The notes: generated by a model not told the origin, from the letters alone. A DNA stretch of 54,207 nt from Spirochaetales bacterium (GCA_016936555.1 JAFGXR010000092.1:1-54207); one strand, 5' to 3'. Positions 9,490-18,748 are shown, counted from the stretch's first letter. Numbers and translations: made by a program.

Positions 9490-10298
9490 CGCTCACCCCG
9501 CTTTTCTCTGTCGAAGAGGGACAGGATAATCATGGCGCTCAGGATGACAAGCATGAGAATCACGGAAATGGAGCTTCCGAAATTCCAGTTGCCAACTTTC
9601 AGGAACTGTCTTTCTATGAGGTTTCCGATCATCATATCCTGGCCGCCTCCGAGTATGATGGGAATGATGAATGTGCTGACCGAAGGCATGAAAACCAGGG
9701 AAATGCCTGAAATAATTCCGGGCAGAGACAGGGGAAGGACTACTTTGAGAAAAACAGTTCTGTCATCGGCTCCGAGATCATGGGCTGCCTCAATAAGCTT
9801 GTGATCCATTTTATCGAGGACCGAAAGAATAGGCAGAATCATAAAGGGGATGAAATTGTAGACCATGCCCAGAAGCACGGCTCCTTCCGTATAGAGGAAC
9901 TGAACTTTATCCAGGCCGATCATCTCCAGAAAACTGTTCAGTAATCCCGTATTGCCCAGAATCGGTCTCCAGGCATAGGTTTTCAGGAGAAAGTTGATCC
10001 ACATGGGCAGCATGAGCAGGAGCATGAGAGTGCTCTTGCGCGTTCCCTCCTCGCGGCTGATCAGAAGCGCGATGGGGTAACCGACGATAAGACAGATGGC
10101 AGTCGCCTTCAGAGCCAGTTCCAGCGATTTCAGAAGTACTTTGAGATAGAGTGGGGTAAAAAATAATCCGTATCCTTCCAGGGAGAAGCTGCCGTTTTTA
10201 CTGAAGCTGAAAACAAAGATAACAACCAGCGGAAGGACGATTATAACCACAGTCCATAGGGCGTAAGGCCAGGCATAGCGGTTGAATCTATTCTTCAC
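9486..10298 (-). CDS. potB: Spermidine/putrescine ABC transporter permease PotB
   Basis: This is the second permease of the polyamine importer (270 aa). It has about six membrane segments. The EAA loop [22 protein letters not shown], near residues 165-190, is the PotB-type ATPase contact. The start overlaps the end of potA by 11 bp and the end overlaps potC by 4 bp. Both fit a single co-translated potABCD message. Confidence 0.92.
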   Translation of the reverse strand: MKNRFNRYAWPYALWTVVIIVLPLVVIFVFSFSKNGSFSLEGYGLFFTPLYLKVLLKSLELALKATAICLIVGYPIALLISREEGTRKSTLMLLLMLPMWINFLLKTYAWRPILGNTGLLNSFLEMIGLDKVQFLYTEGAVLLGMVYNFIPFMILPILSVLDKMDHKLIEAAHDLGADDRTVFLKVVLPLSLPGIISGISLVFMPSVSTFIIPIILGGGQDMMIGNLIERQFLKVGNWNFGSSISVILMLVILSAMIILSLFDREKRGER

Positions 10299-11340
10299 GG
10301 TCTTTCCTCATAATATGAATGGCATCGGGCTCGATTTTCAATCCGATATTGTCACCCGGACTGGCCTGAACCGTATTGTGAAGCAGCCAGGTCGTATGTT
10401 CCGACTCAACGGTCATTTCCCAGTGGACACCCCTGAAAATGGTACTGGTAACGATCCCTCTCAGATCGACGTTGTCCTCCGGTGAGCAGATGATGATATC
10501 CTCGGGACGGATTACCGCATTTATTTCTTCGCTATCTTTGAAACCTCTGTCGACGCAGGCAAAGTCTTTTCCCGCGAGATGAACCTGATAGTCCTTCTTC
10601 ATGATCCCCGGAATAATATTGCTCTCTCCGATGAAATCGGCTACGAAAGTATTTTCCGGTTCATTGTATATATCGACGGGAGTTCCGTACTGCTGAATCC
10701 GTCCGCCGTTCATAACAGCTATATGATCGGACATGGACAGGGCTTCTTCCTGATCGTGAGTGACGTAGATGAAGGTGATTCCGACCTGTTTCTGGATCCG
10801 CTTCAGTTCGTTCTGCATTCCCTGACGAAGCTTCAGGTCCAGGGCTCCGAGCGGTTCGTCGAGGAGAAGCAGTCCCGGTTCGTTGACCAGCGCGCGGGCA
10901 ATGGCTATGCGCTGCTGCTGTCCTCCGCTCAGCGAGGCGATGGAGCGCTTCTCAAAACCGGGCAGATTGACCAGCTCCAGCATTTCACCGATTTTGCTGC
11001 GTATTTTTTTTTCCGGCTGTTTGGAGCACCGCAGCCCGAAGGCTATATTCTCTCCGATGTTGAGATGGGGGAAAAGTGCGTAATTCTGAAAAACCGTATT
11101 TATATTTCTGCGATAAGGGGGGATGGTGTTGATGATTTGATTATCATAAAAAATCTCTCCGGAATCCGGTGTTTCAAATCCGCCTACCATTCTCAAAGTA
11201 GTGGTTTTACCGCAACCGCTCGGGCCGAGCAGCGTCAGAAATTCATTCCTGTCAATCGACAGTGAAATTTGATCGACCACCCGCTGGCCGCCGTAGGACT
11301 TTGTCAGTCCCGCAATACGAAGGATTTCATTCTTTTTCAA
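10288..11340 (-). CDS. potA: Spermidine/putrescine ABC transporter ATPase PotA
   Basis: This is the cytoplasmic ATPase of the polyamine importer. It shows Walker [10 protein letters not shown] (about residue 40), Q-loop [10 protein letters not shown], signature LSGGQQQR, Walker [13 protein letters not shown] and H-loop VTHDQEEA. After about residue 240 there is a TOBE-like C-terminal domain ([11 protein letters not shown]). The length of 350 aa is normal. It starts 28 bp after the 68-aa gene and leads the transporter genes. Confidence 0.93.
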   Translation of the reverse strand: MKKNEILRIAGLTKSYGGQRVVDQISLSIDRNEFLTLLGPSGCGKTTTLRMVGGFETPDSGEIFYDNQIINTIPPYRRNINTVFQNYALFPHLNIGENIAFGLRCSKQPEKKIRSKIGEMLELVNLPGFEKRSIASLSGGQQQRIAIARALVNEPGLLLLDEPLGALDLKLRQGMQNELKRIQKQVGITFIYVTHDQEEALSMSDHIAVMNGGRIQQYGTPVDIYNEPENTFVADFIGESNIIPGIMKKDYQVHLAGKDFACVDRGFKDSEEINAVIRPEDIIICSPEDNVDLRGIVTSTIFRGVHWEMTVESEHTTWLLHNTVQASPGDNIGLKIEPDAIHIMRKDREE

Positions 11341-11368
11341 CTATCCTATCACCCCCTGAAAACTTCTT

Positions 11369-11575
11369 TCAGTCCTCTATATATCCCTCAGAAGCCGCCA
11401 GATCATACTCGTCTCCGTAATCTTCAAGCTCCTCCAGTCCCAGACCGTACAGTTTGAACTCGCCTGTAGGATCGTCTTCCTTCAGATAGACCAGCTCTTC
11501 CTTAGCCACATCTCTATCATCGAAAACGGCGATGACATCGCTCTCTTCCTTAATAAACCACAACTTCTGAGACAT
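11369..11575 (-). CDS. Small acidic protein heading the pot operon
   Basis: This 68-aa protein is not recognised. It starts MSQKLWFIKEESDVIAVFDD and is rich in Asp and Glu, especially at the C-terminus (GLEELEDYGDEYDLAASEG). It has no signal peptide or membrane segment, so it should be cytosolic. A strong Shine-Dalgarno sequence GGAAAGGAG lies just upstream of its ATG. It is 28 bp from potA on the same strand, so co-transcription is likely. The position suggests a possible role linked to polyamine uptake, which is inference only. Confidence 0.65.
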   Translation of the reverse strand: MSQKLWFIKEESDVIAVFDDRDVAKEELVYLKEDDPTGEFKLYGLGLEELEDYGDEYDLAASEGYIED

Positions 11576-11803
11576 ATAATCTCCTTTCCGACTGAATCAT
11601 AGACTCTATTCAGTCTAACCGGTTATGAGAAGTTTCTCTGGCTTCTTTTTTGTAACTGTTCGGGAATAACATCCCTTTTCTGCTGTATCAAAGCCTGAGA
11701 TGCGTTCTCACTGGTGAACGGCATCGTGCTGCGCAACTCCTATACCAGTCCGGTATATAATAATGAAGATGACAGCAGACTGACCTTAGCATAAAGGGTC
11801 GGT
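11576..11803. other. Divergent intergenic region between pot operon and hisA-like gene
   Basis: No gene is seen. The left side holds the inverted repeat of the pot leader. The right side has a perfect TATAAT at 11756-11761 without a good -35 element. It is overlapped by the inverted repeat TATACC (11741-11746) and GGTATA (11752-11757), a possible operator for the plus-strand gene. Confidence 0.45.
11590..11615. promoter_or_regulatory. Inverted repeat upstream of the pot operon
   Basis: GACTGAAT (11590-11597) and ATTCAGTC (11608-11615) are perfect 8-bp arms with a 10-bp spacer, 15 bp upstream of the 68-aa gene start. No T-run follows in the direction of the pot transcript, so an operator or mRNA leader hairpin is more likely than a terminator. 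Confidence 0.5.
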
Positions 11804-12667
11804 ATGTCTGCGGCTGAAAAGCGAATACATCGGCTGAATCAGTTGTTTTTATATTTAAGGTTTCTTGTGGAATCTGTCAATAATAAATATGATAAAGAGA
11901 TGAAAATCAGACCCTGTATAGATTTGCATAACGGCAAAGTCAAGCAGATCGTCGGCGGTACTCTGACCGACCGCGATAACAGCGCCCGGGAGAATTTCGT
12001 CTCTTCCTACGACGCCTCCTGGTATGCCCGACTTTACCGGGAAGATGAAATGACCGGCGGTCATATTATCAAACTGGGACCCGGTAATGATGATGCCGCA
12101 AAAAAAGCTCTCGAAGAATGGCCGGAAGGCATGCAGATCGGCGGAGGCATTTCCGCAGGGAACTGCCGGGAATGGATAGATTCCGGAGCTTCCCATATCA
12201 TCGTTACTTCCTGGGTCTTCCGCGGGGGAGCCATAGATTTTTCAAGACTTGATGAGCTTGTCGGTCTGATCGGCAGGAAACGTCTCGTTCTGGATCTGAG
12301 CTGCCGGAAGCGGGGAGATGAATATGTTGTCGTGACCGATCGATGGCAGAAATTTACCGATTTTAACATAACTCAGAAGAATATTGCCCTTCTTGAGTCC
12401 TACTGCGACGAATTTCTTATTCATGCGGCCGATGTGGAAGGGCTTCGAGGCGGTATCGAAGCGGATCTTGTCGAGAATCTGGGAAAATGGGTTTCCATTC
12501 CCACAACATATGCCGGAGGTGCCCGAAATCTCGAGGATGCGGAAGTGGTCAAGGGCTTGGGGAAGGGCGCCCTGGACCTGACAATCGGCAGCGCCCTGGA
12601 TATCTTCGGAGGTTCTCTGCCCTACAGAGACGCCGTTCAATGGAATCGGAGAAACAGCGGTGTATAA
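11804..12667 (+). CDS. hisA: HisA-like phosphoribosylformimino-AICAR-ribotide isomerase, eukaryotic type
   Basis: This is a (beta/alpha)8 isomerase of the HisA family, which opens the ProFAR ribose in histidine synthesis. Homology begins at the internal ATG at 11900 with KIRPCIDLHNGKVKQIVGGTL, containing the first catalytic Asp; the second acidic residue is probably in RLVLDLSCRK. The text (KQIVGGTL, SYDASWYARLYREDEMTGGHIIKLGPGND) matches the HIS6 type of fungi and plants rather than standard bacterial HisA. AAAGGG (11793-11798) supports the upstream ATG at 11804, adding 32 unusual residues; the true start could be 11900. No other his gene is nearby. Confidence 0.85.
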   Translation: MSAAEKRIHRLNQLFLYLRFLVESVNNKYDKEMKIRPCIDLHNGKVKQIVGGTLTDRDNSARENFVSSYDASWYARLYREDEMTGGHIIKLGPGNDDAAKKALEEWPEGMQIGGGISAGNCREWIDSGASHIIVTSWVFRGGAIDFSRLDELVGLIGRKRLVLDLSCRKRGDEYVVVTDRWQKFTDFNITQKNIALLESYCDEFLIHAADVEGLRGGIEADLVENLGKWVSIPTTYAGGARNLEDAEVVKGLGKGALDLTIGSALDIFGGSLPYRDAVQWNRRNSGV

Positions 12668-12674
12668 TGTGAGT

Positions 12675-13286
12675 ATGAGAAAAATAATTGTCCCGGTCCT
12701 TTTGGTTCTGCTCTTTTCCTGCGTCCTGACAGGATCGGGAATCCGCACTGTATCGGGAATGCTTGACGGATCTTCCATACCGACTACTATAAAAATCGGG
12801 CTTTTCCCTCCCGGTAATGAATACACCTTTGAATATGATAAAACAGAAGATGATAGTACCGGCAGTGCCGAAAAGGATATGATCTTCAGAAATATCTCAA
12901 GTAATGAAAAGGATGGATCAACTGGCAATTACATATTCGCACCTGTCCCAGGTTTTGTCGTGACTCCTGAAAGTGGGCAATATTCCATCATTTTTCCAGA
13001 AGATCCAACGACAGTGAAGTGTCTGATCGCCTGGGATGATATTAACGGCGACGGTCAATTTGATCTCGGTTCGGAAGATGCTTTTCTTCCGGTAAAAAAA
13101 ATTAACGGAACATTTTATGTCATACATTACTTTTCCTCAATTGAGGTCGTAGAGAATATAACCTATCTAGCCGTATATAGCACAATGGATCGGGAGGACC
13201 CTGACTATGATCTGGATTTTTATGATCCCCATCAGGACAATTTCGACGCTATAGGCGCTGACGGCTTTGATTTCAATATCCGCTGA
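12675..13286 (+). CDS. Hypothetical lipoprotein
   Basis: This 203-aa protein is not recognised. The chosen ATG gives a clean lipoprotein signal with LLFSC and Cys16; a GTG at 12660 would overlap hisA. The mature part is acidic and probably beta-rich. It contains IAWDDINGDGQFDLGSED, which looks like an EF-hand/dockerin-type DxNxDG calcium loop. It follows the hisA-like gene closely on the same strand. Its end overlaps the end of the converging metallophosphoesterase gene by 14 bp. Confidence 0.65.
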   Translation: MRKIIVPVLLVLLFSCVLTGSGIRTVSGMLDGSSIPTTIKIGLFPPGNEYTFEYDKTEDDSTGSAEKDMIFRNISSNEKDGSTGNYIFAPVPGFVVTPESGQYSIIFPEDPTTVKCLIAWDDINGDGQFDLGSEDAFLPVKKINGTFYVIHYFSSIEVVENITYLAVYSTMDREDPDYDLDFYDPHQDNFDAIGADGFDFNIR

Positions 13287-14148
13287 TCATCACTCTCTCC
13301 CATGTCAGATCTGCACCTGTGACGGTAATGCGTACAAAAGAATCCTCGCTGCCCTCTTTTATCAGGGGATCGAGAGTGAGATATTGAACTCCTTTTATTT
13401 TCCGGTCATCCCAGATATGATTATGACCCATCAGGACGAGATCCACCCCGTTTGTTTCGAACAGATGCATAAGAAAATAAATTTCTTCCGTATCCGTGAA
13501 CTGAACGACCGTATTCACCCCTGTTGAAAAGAACTGGCTGTGGGTAAAGATGACCAGATGATCCCACCGGTCTTTCTGTTCAGACAGTAGATCTTTCAGC
13601 CAGTTCAGCTGTTTCATTCCCAGAGTTCCGTTTGCCGAATCCAGGGCGATCAGCAGTGTAGAACCCCGGTTCCCCGGCTCTCCGATTCCCACGGAATAAA
13701 CCGATCGGCCGATCATCGTCCGATAGGACTTCCATCCTTCGAAATAAAGATCGTGGTTACCGATTGCAGCGAACCAGGGGATACCAGCGCGGTCCATAAC
13801 GGTTTTATACGATAGAAACTGATAATCATAACCGCTCTGAGTCGAATCTCCGCAATCGAGAATGGCAATATCATCAGGTGAGAGACAGGAATCGACAAAT
13901 TGTTCGAGATGCCGGGGGGCGTCGTCTTTCACATGGATATCTGAAATAACAGCGATGTTGAAAAAATATCCTTCCGCCGTAAGTGATAAGGCTTCCAGAG
14001 ATGCCATGTCACTGTGATAGGGCAGATCATCCTTTTCTTCAAAGCGGCTGTCGGGAGTCGAATAGCTGGAAAAAAATCCTGCGAAATCGACCCCCAGACT
14101 GCAACCGGCAAGAACGGCAGCGGAGATTAACAGCAGGAAACTTTTCAC
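13273..14148 (-). CDS. Calcineurin-like metallophosphoesterase lipoprotein
   Basis: This is a predicted two-metal phosphohydrolase anchored in the envelope. The GTG start at 14148 has GAGG 8 nt upstream. The signal ends in VLAGC with Cys16. The family motifs appear in order: VISDIHV (D-x-H), LDCGDST (GD), AIGNHDLYF (GNHD), FTHSQFF and MGHNHIW (GHxH). With all metal ligands present it should be active; the substrate is unknown. It overlaps the upstream gene by 4 bp (GTGA), so the two are co-translated. Confidence 0.85.
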   Translation of the reverse strand: MKSFLLLISAAVLAGCSLGVDFAGFFSSYSTPDSRFEEKDDLPYHSDMASLEALSLTAEGYFFNIAVISDIHVKDDAPRHLEQFVDSCLSPDDIAILDCGDSTQSGYDYQFLSYKTVMDRAGIPWFAAIGNHDLYFEGWKSYRTMIGRSVYSVGIGEPGNRGSTLLIALDSANGTLGMKQLNWLKDLLSEQKDRWDHLVIFTHSQFFSTGVNTVVQFTDTEEIYFLMHLFETNGVDLVLMGHNHIWDDRKIKGVQYLTLDPLIKEGSEDSFVRITVTGADLTWERVMISGY

Positions 14149-14825
14149 AGTCTGTACCTCAAGCCCAGTTCCGCGGAAAATGCCGAATAAAAAGAAGCCA
14201 TGGCCACCTGGCCTGTATTGGATATCGCCGCATCGAAGATCAGTTCCACTTTCCCGGAGAAAGAAAAACCGTTTGATATCATGAAAAAGATATCAGTTAC
14301 ATTACCGACATGGAATCTATCAAAATTCGCAATGGAAACAGATAGTTTGTAGACCGGTCTGCGCAGTATGTGAAACTCAAGTCTGTATGCGGGATGAAAT
14401 GAGAGTGTTTCCCGATCGGAGTTCAGAATCCGCATGGCAACCCCCAGTTCCAGCTCCATGATCGTGCCGGCCAGGAGGACAACCGTTGGGTTGACAGTCG
14501 TTTCTCTTATTTCATAATCGGGATATTCCCTTTGAATCAGAGTCATGCCGTAGAGAAGAAAGGAGGGGAGGCCCTCAATCCCGGCGTGAAGATAAAAATT
14601 ATGGGGAAGTACTTTAAAGTCAGAAGAGAAGCCACCCTCCAGAAATATATGAGGATTCAGGTCCAGGGAACTGCTGAAAAAAAGTTCACTGTGGTGTCCC
14701 GTAGTTCTGTTGTAAGTATAACGATAGGAGCTCTCAAGGCTGATTTTTTCCGGTTCGCCGCTGCTGAGCGGTAAGAGAAACAGAAGCAAAAAAGCTGATA
14801 TAACGATGCTTTTTTTTTGTAACAT
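14145..14825 (-). CDS. Probable outer-membrane beta-barrel protein
   Basis: This 226-aa protein has a signal peptide (IVISAFLLLFLLPLSSG). The mature sequence is made of alternating hydrophobic and polar strands, for example ISLESSYRYTYNR, HSELFFSSSLDL and AFSAELGLRYRL at the very end, as expected for a small barrel. I do not recognise a named family. The start is uncertain because no good Shine-Dalgarno sequence precedes the ATG. It is co-translated with the metallophosphoesterase lipoprotein, suggesting a shared envelope role. Confidence 0.6.
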   Translation of the reverse strand: MLQKKSIVISAFLLLFLLPLSSGEPEKISLESSYRYTYNRTTGHHSELFFSSSLDLNPHIFLEGGFSSDFKVLPHNFYLHAGIEGLPSFLLYGMTLIQREYPDYEIRETTVNPTVVLLAGTIMELELGVAMRILNSDRETLSFHPAYRLEFHILRRPVYKLSVSIANFDRFHVGNVTDIFFMISNGFSFSGKVELIFDAAISNTGQVAMASFYSAFSAELGLRYRL

Positions 14826-15317
14826 GGGAAGATGATAATCCTTTAATGATCTTATGTCAAAGTTGGCAAAACCAATGAAGGTTGTGAAGCATGGTGCGAA
14901 AAGCGTATTCAGGGTGGGTATGTATACGAATAAAGCATCTATTCGGTCGATATCTTTCGACGGTTGATCGGTTCCCTAAAGCCCGGGAATATCTATATCC
15001 CCATTATGCTGAAAAAGACACTCTACGCATATCGACAGTTTTCGCAGATACGGGCAGAAATATTCGTTAGCTGTCCGGGGGAATGGCCGGAGAACATCTA
15101 GCGGTTTTATCCTCTAGCGTCTCTGAAGTGCTGTTTGAGCGGCCAGAATAACTACTGAAAATATATATTTTTTTTCAGATATAGCAATTCTACGAAAATA
15201 ACTGTTTATTAGCTTGTTTTTTGCAGATCCCGATTTTAATCATATTTTGAATGCAGATTTCTTTAAAAAAGACTGGTATTCCCGTGCTACGAAATCAACA
15301 CGGAAAAGACAAATACA
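14826..15317. other. Long intergenic region upstream of the liv operon
   Basis: Apart from the doubtful 59-aa frame at 14891-15070, nothing here looks coding. An A/T-rich inverted repeat (CTGAAA at 15155-15160, TTTCAG at 15173-15178) forms a weak hairpin. The right end leads into the liv promoter. Confidence 0.5.
14891..15070 (+). CDS. Possible 59-aa small ORF upstream of livK
   Basis: An uninterrupted ATG-to-TAG frame encodes 59 residues starting MVRKAYSGWVCIRIKHLFG and ending with FADTGRNIR. A weak GAAGG lies 10 nt upstream and an in-frame TGA directly precedes the ATG. The composition is basic and plausible for protein, but I recognise nothing in it. It may be a decayed gene remnant or chance. 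Confidence 0.2.
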   Translation: MVRKAYSGWVCIRIKHLFGRYLSTVDRFPKAREYLYPHYAEKDTLRISTVFADTGRNIR

Positions 15318-15346
15318 TTGACACATCAGTTTATCAATACTATAAG
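15318..15346 (+). promoter_or_regulatory. Near-consensus promoter of the liv operon
   Basis: Perfect TTGACA (15318-15323), a spacer of exactly 17 bp, and TATAAG (15341-15346). The start of transcription would fall near 15353. AAGGAG at 15389-15394 serves the livK ATG at 15401. Confidence 0.85.
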
Positions 15347-15400
15347 AAATAAAGTATTTATTTAGTTTTCTATTTAAAATGAATAAATAAGGAGAGAAAT

Positions 15401-16525
15401 ATGAAAAGAATGGCTAAGTTTTTCTTAGTTGCCCTTGTTTCTGTCGCTGCCATTACGTTTGTGTCATGTGGTAAAAAAGAAGCGGAAACAATCAAAATCG
15501 GTGTAGCGGGACCCCACTCGGGAGACCTGGCTTCCTACGGTATTCCCACAATCAAAGCTGCCGAACTTGTTGCTGAAGAAGTCAACGCCAAAGGCGGTAT
15601 TGATGGAAGAATGATTGAACTTGTTATTGAAGATGATGTTTGTAAACCTGAAGTCGCTGCCAACACAGCGGCCAAACTTGTCGGAGATGGTGTTGTCGCC
15701 GTTATCGGCCACATCTGCTCCGGAGCCACAAAATCCGCTATGGGAACATATCTCGATTCCGAGCTTCTCGCAATCTCTCCCTCTGCAACAAACCCCCCTC
15801 TGACACAGAGCGGAGACTACCCCAACTTTTTCAGAACAATTGCTCCCGACGACGCTCAGGCCGCAGTGGAAGTTGCCTTTGCCTATGCTCAGGGATACAA
15901 GAAAATTGCAGTTCTTCACGACAAGGGTGACTATGGAAAGGGATTCGCCGAGTTCTGCAAAGCCATCCTTGAAGCAGATAAAAAAGCTGAAATCGTTCTT
16001 TACGAAGGAATCACTCCCGGTGCTGTAGATTACACAGCCATTATCAACAAAATCGCATCTTCCGGTGCAGACGCTGTTATATTCGGCGGATATCACCCCG
16101 AAGCTTCCAAGCTGATTACTCAGATGAAGAAAAAAGATATGAATATCGCTTTCCTCTCCGACGACGGTGTTAAAGATGATACATTCATTAAAGTTGCCGG
16201 CGAATACGCTGAAGGCGTTTACGCGACAGGACCTATCGATACATCGAGCAATCCCCTTGCCATCAAAGCTGTTAAAGCTCATCAGGACAAATACGGAGAA
16301 GATCCCGGAGCATTCTTCATTAACGCTTATGCCGCTATGCTGGCTCTTGTAAACGCTATCGACGTTGCCAACTCTACTGAGTACGCCGATCTTACAAATG
16401 CTTTGAGAAGCAATTATGTCGATACCCCCCTCGGAAAAATCAGTTTTGACGAGAAAGGTGATGCTATCGGTGTAGGTTTCGCTGTATACCAGGTTCAGAA
16501 CGGTCAGTACGTAGAGCTCAAATAA
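15401..16525 (+). CDS. livK: Branched-chain amino acid-binding lipoprotein LivK/LivJ
   Basis: This is the extracytoplasmic binding protein of a LIV-type importer (periplasmic binding protein family 6). The lipoprotein signal ends in TFVSC with Cys23. The mature protein begins TIKIGVAGPHSGDLASYGIP, the usual LivK opening, and later has IGHICSGATKSA and ISPSATNPPLT, which form the ligand pocket in this family. The length of 374 aa is typical. It is the first gene of livKHMGF. The ligand (Leu/Ile/Val or another amino acid) cannot be told from sequence alone. Confidence 0.93.
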   Translation: MKRMAKFFLVALVSVAAITFVSCGKKEAETIKIGVAGPHSGDLASYGIPTIKAAELVAEEVNAKGGIDGRMIELVIEDDVCKPEVAANTAAKLVGDGVVAVIGHICSGATKSAMGTYLDSELLAISPSATNPPLTQSGDYPNFFRTIAPDDAQAAVEVAFAYAQGYKKIAVLHDKGDYGKGFAEFCKAILEADKKAEIVLYEGITPGAVDYTAIINKIASSGADAVIFGGYHPEASKLITQMKKKDMNIAFLSDDGVKDDTFIKVAGEYAEGVYATGPIDTSSNPLAIKAVKAHQDKYGEDPGAFFINAYAAMLALVNAIDVANSTEYADLTNALRSNYVDTPLGKISFDEKGDAIGVGFAVYQVQNGQYVELK

Positions 16526-16551
16526 AACACATTTTCTTTCATCAGGAAACA

Positions 16552-16577
16552 GGATTGCCCCGTATCAGGGGCAATCC
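16552..16577 (+). terminator. Hairpin between livK and livH
   Basis: GGATTGCCCC (16552-16561) pairs perfectly with GGGGCAATCC (16568-16577) around a 6-nt loop. Only a weak pyrimidine run follows, so it is more likely to stabilise the livK message or cause partial termination than to end the transcript. Confidence 0.6.
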
Positions 16578-16615
16578 CTTTCAATTTACAGAGGTAAAAA
16601 GGTAATTAGAAAAAT

Positions 16616-17524
16616 ATGAAGTTAGATTTTTTCTTCCAATTGCTTATGAGCGGGCTCACCCGCGGTAGTATCTACGCACTTATTGCACTCGGTTACACAA
16701 TGGTTTACGGTATCGTAAAACTCATTAATTTCGCCCACGGTGAAATATATATGATCGGTGCCTTTACAGCACTAATAGTAAGCGGCGTTCTTTCCATGTA
16801 CGGAATGAATCCCGTTTTTATCTTCCTGATCGCCATCACAGCTGCCATTATCTATTCAGCCGCTTACGGAGTCACTCTGGAAAAGATCGCATATGCACCG
16901 TTGAGAAAAGCTCCCAGACTTTCAGCTCTGATCAGTGCCATAGGTATGTCGATGTTTCTGCAGAATTATGTTCTCCTGGCCCAGACATCGGATTTTCTCC
17001 CCTTTCCCGAACTGTTACCGGAATTCGGATTTCTCGATCCTGTAAAATTCATTATCAGTACCAATCAGTTCCTGATTCTGGTGACGACTACAGTTGTCAT
17101 GGTGCTGCTGACATTCTTTATAAAATTTTCTCGAACCGGTAAAGCCATGCGAGCCACTTCCCAGGACCGGGATATGGCACAGCTTGTCGGTATCAATATC
17201 AATAAAGTCATTTCCATCACTTTTGTCATCGGTTCGGCGCTTGCCGCTATCGGCGGGGTTCTTATCAGTTCCCATATCGGGCAGATCAATTTCTATATCG
17301 GGTTTATCGCCGGAATCAAAGCCTTCGTCGCTGCCGTTCTCGGCGGTATCGGAAGTATCCCCGGCGCGGTTCTGGGAAGCTTTGTCCTCGGGATTACAGA
17401 AAGTTTCGGAACCGGTTATATTTCCAGTGATTACGAAGATGCCTTTGCCTTTGTAATCCTCATAGTTATTCTTATTTTCAAACCCTCCGGTCTTCTGGGG
17501 CGTAAAGTTTCGGAAAAAGTTTAA
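16616..17524 (+). CDS. livH: Branched-chain amino acid ABC transporter permease LivH
   Basis: This is an inner-membrane permease of the LIV importer (302 aa). It carries the LivH hallmark near the N-terminus (GSIYALIALGYTMVYGIVKLINFAHGEIYMIGA) and the EAA-like segment GKAMRATSQDRDMAQLVGINI around residue 180. The C-terminal GGIGSIPGAVLGSFVLG is also typical. It is followed by a strong Shine-Dalgarno sequence for livM. Confidence 0.93.
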   Translation: MKLDFFFQLLMSGLTRGSIYALIALGYTMVYGIVKLINFAHGEIYMIGAFTALIVSGVLSMYGMNPVFIFLIAITAAIIYSAAYGVTLEKIAYAPLRKAPRLSALISAIGMSMFLQNYVLLAQTSDFLPFPELLPEFGFLDPVKFIISTNQFLILVTTTVVMVLLTFFIKFSRTGKAMRATSQDRDMAQLVGININKVISITFVIGSALAAIGGVLISSHIGQINFYIGFIAGIKAFVAAVLGGIGSIPGAVLGSFVLGITESFGTGYISSDYEDAFAFVILIVILIFKPSGLLGRKVSEKV

Positions 17525-17539
17525 GGAGGAAAATTGAAT

Positions 17540-18748
17540 ATGTTCAACTTGAAAGAATTAAGAAAATCCTTTCTAACCTCTTTATGGTTCATGTTTCTGA
17601 CATTCCCCATAATGGTTATAAAAGTCAATACAATAACAGATACAGTCGAATGGAGATGGAGAAATCTCGCTTTCGTCGGAGTCAGCGCTTTTATTCTCTC
17701 CTTTGTCTGGCGATGGGCACTTGATCGCAGAGCCAAAGGGGGAAAAGCCAAAAAGGACGGTATCGGATTCAAGGCAACAGTCCTTGCCAAAACAAACCAG
17801 TATAAGCTTCCCGGGCTCATCGGAATCGGTCTTCTTGTCGCCATACTTCCCTTTTTCGCCAGCATGTACACAACCAGCGTTTTAACAACGGCACTTATGT
17901 ATGTTATTCTCGGTCTGGGATTGAATGTCGTCGTCGGTCTCGGCGGGCTGCTCCATCTCGGATACGCCGCTTTCTATGCCGTCGGAGCTTATACGTATGC
18001 CCTTCTGCATTACCATTTCGGTATCAGTTTCTGGGTGGCATTACCTCTCGGAGCTCTGTTCAGTGCTGTTCTCGGTCTTCTGATCGGTTTTCCCGTTCTG
18101 AGACTGAGAGGAGACTATCTGGCCATCGTAACGCTGGCTTTCGGAGAAATTACAAGGCTGGTTCTGGAAAACTGGAATGATTTTTCATTCGGTCCGAGCG
18201 GTATCGCCAATATCGCCAGACCGGGTATCGCCGGAATAAAGATGAAGCTGCCCCAGGCGACCATTTTTATTTACTTCATTGCCATAGCCATGGTCATTCT
18301 GACTATATTCCTGGTCAACAGACTTGAAAATTCCCGTGTGGGAAGAGCCTGGGAAGCCATGAGGGAAGATGAAATCGCTTCTCAAGCCATGGGTATCGAT
18401 CTGACCAAGACGAAACTCCTCGCTTTCTCTATCGGTGCTGTATGGGCCGGTTTTGTCGGAGTTCTCTTTGCGGCCAAGACGACTTTTATCAATCCCGCCA
18501 GCTTTACGGTATGGGAATCGATTGTCGTTCTCTGTGTCGTCGTCATCGGCGGTATGGGATCCATTCCCGGTGTTGTCGTCGGAGCTCTTGTTTTTACTCT
18601 TCTGCCCGAACTTCTCCGCTCGGTATCGGAATACAGAATGCTCGTATTCGGTATCACTCTTGTCATTATGATGATTTTCCGTCCCGGCGGATTAATTCAG
18701 AAAACAAGAAAATCCTACAAATTTAAAAAAGAGGGAGATGGAGAATAA
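17540..18748 (+). CDS. livM: Branched-chain amino acid ABC transporter permease LivM
   Basis: This is the second permease of the LIV importer. The ATG at 17540 lies 9 nt after AAGGAGGA (17523-17530); a TTG at 17534 is too close to it. The first 95 residues form a family-variable N-terminal extension with extra hydrophobic segments. The conserved core follows, with GLGLNVVVGLGGLLHLGYAAFYAVGAY and the EAA-like WEAMREDEIASQAMGIDL. It ends in GGLIQKTRKSYKFKKEG. The TAATG junction couples it to livG. Confidence 0.93.
   Translation: MFNLKELRKSFLTSLWFMFLTFPIMVIKVNTITDTVEWRWRNLAFVGVSAFILSFVWRWALDRRAKGGKAKKDGIGFKATVLAKTNQYKLPGLIGIGLLVAILPFFASMYTTSVLTTALMYVILGLGLNVVVGLGGLLHLGYAAFYAVGAYTYALLHYHFGISFWVALPLGALFSAVLGLLIGFPVLRLRGDYLAIVTLAFGEITRLVLENWNDFSFGPSGIANIARPGIAGIKMKLPQATIFIYFIAIAMVILTIFLVNRLENSRVGRAWEAMREDEIASQAMGIDLTKTKLLAFSIGAVWAGFVGVLFAAKTTFINPASFTVWESIVVLCVVVIGGMGSIPGVVVGALVFTLLPELLRSVSEYRMLVFGITLVIMMIFRPGGLIQKTRKSYKFKKEGDGE

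Noticed and set aside
11741-11761. Complete promoter for the hisA-like gene
   Set aside because: A perfect TATAAT and an inverted repeat are present, but no acceptable -35 hexamer lies 16-18 bp upstream.
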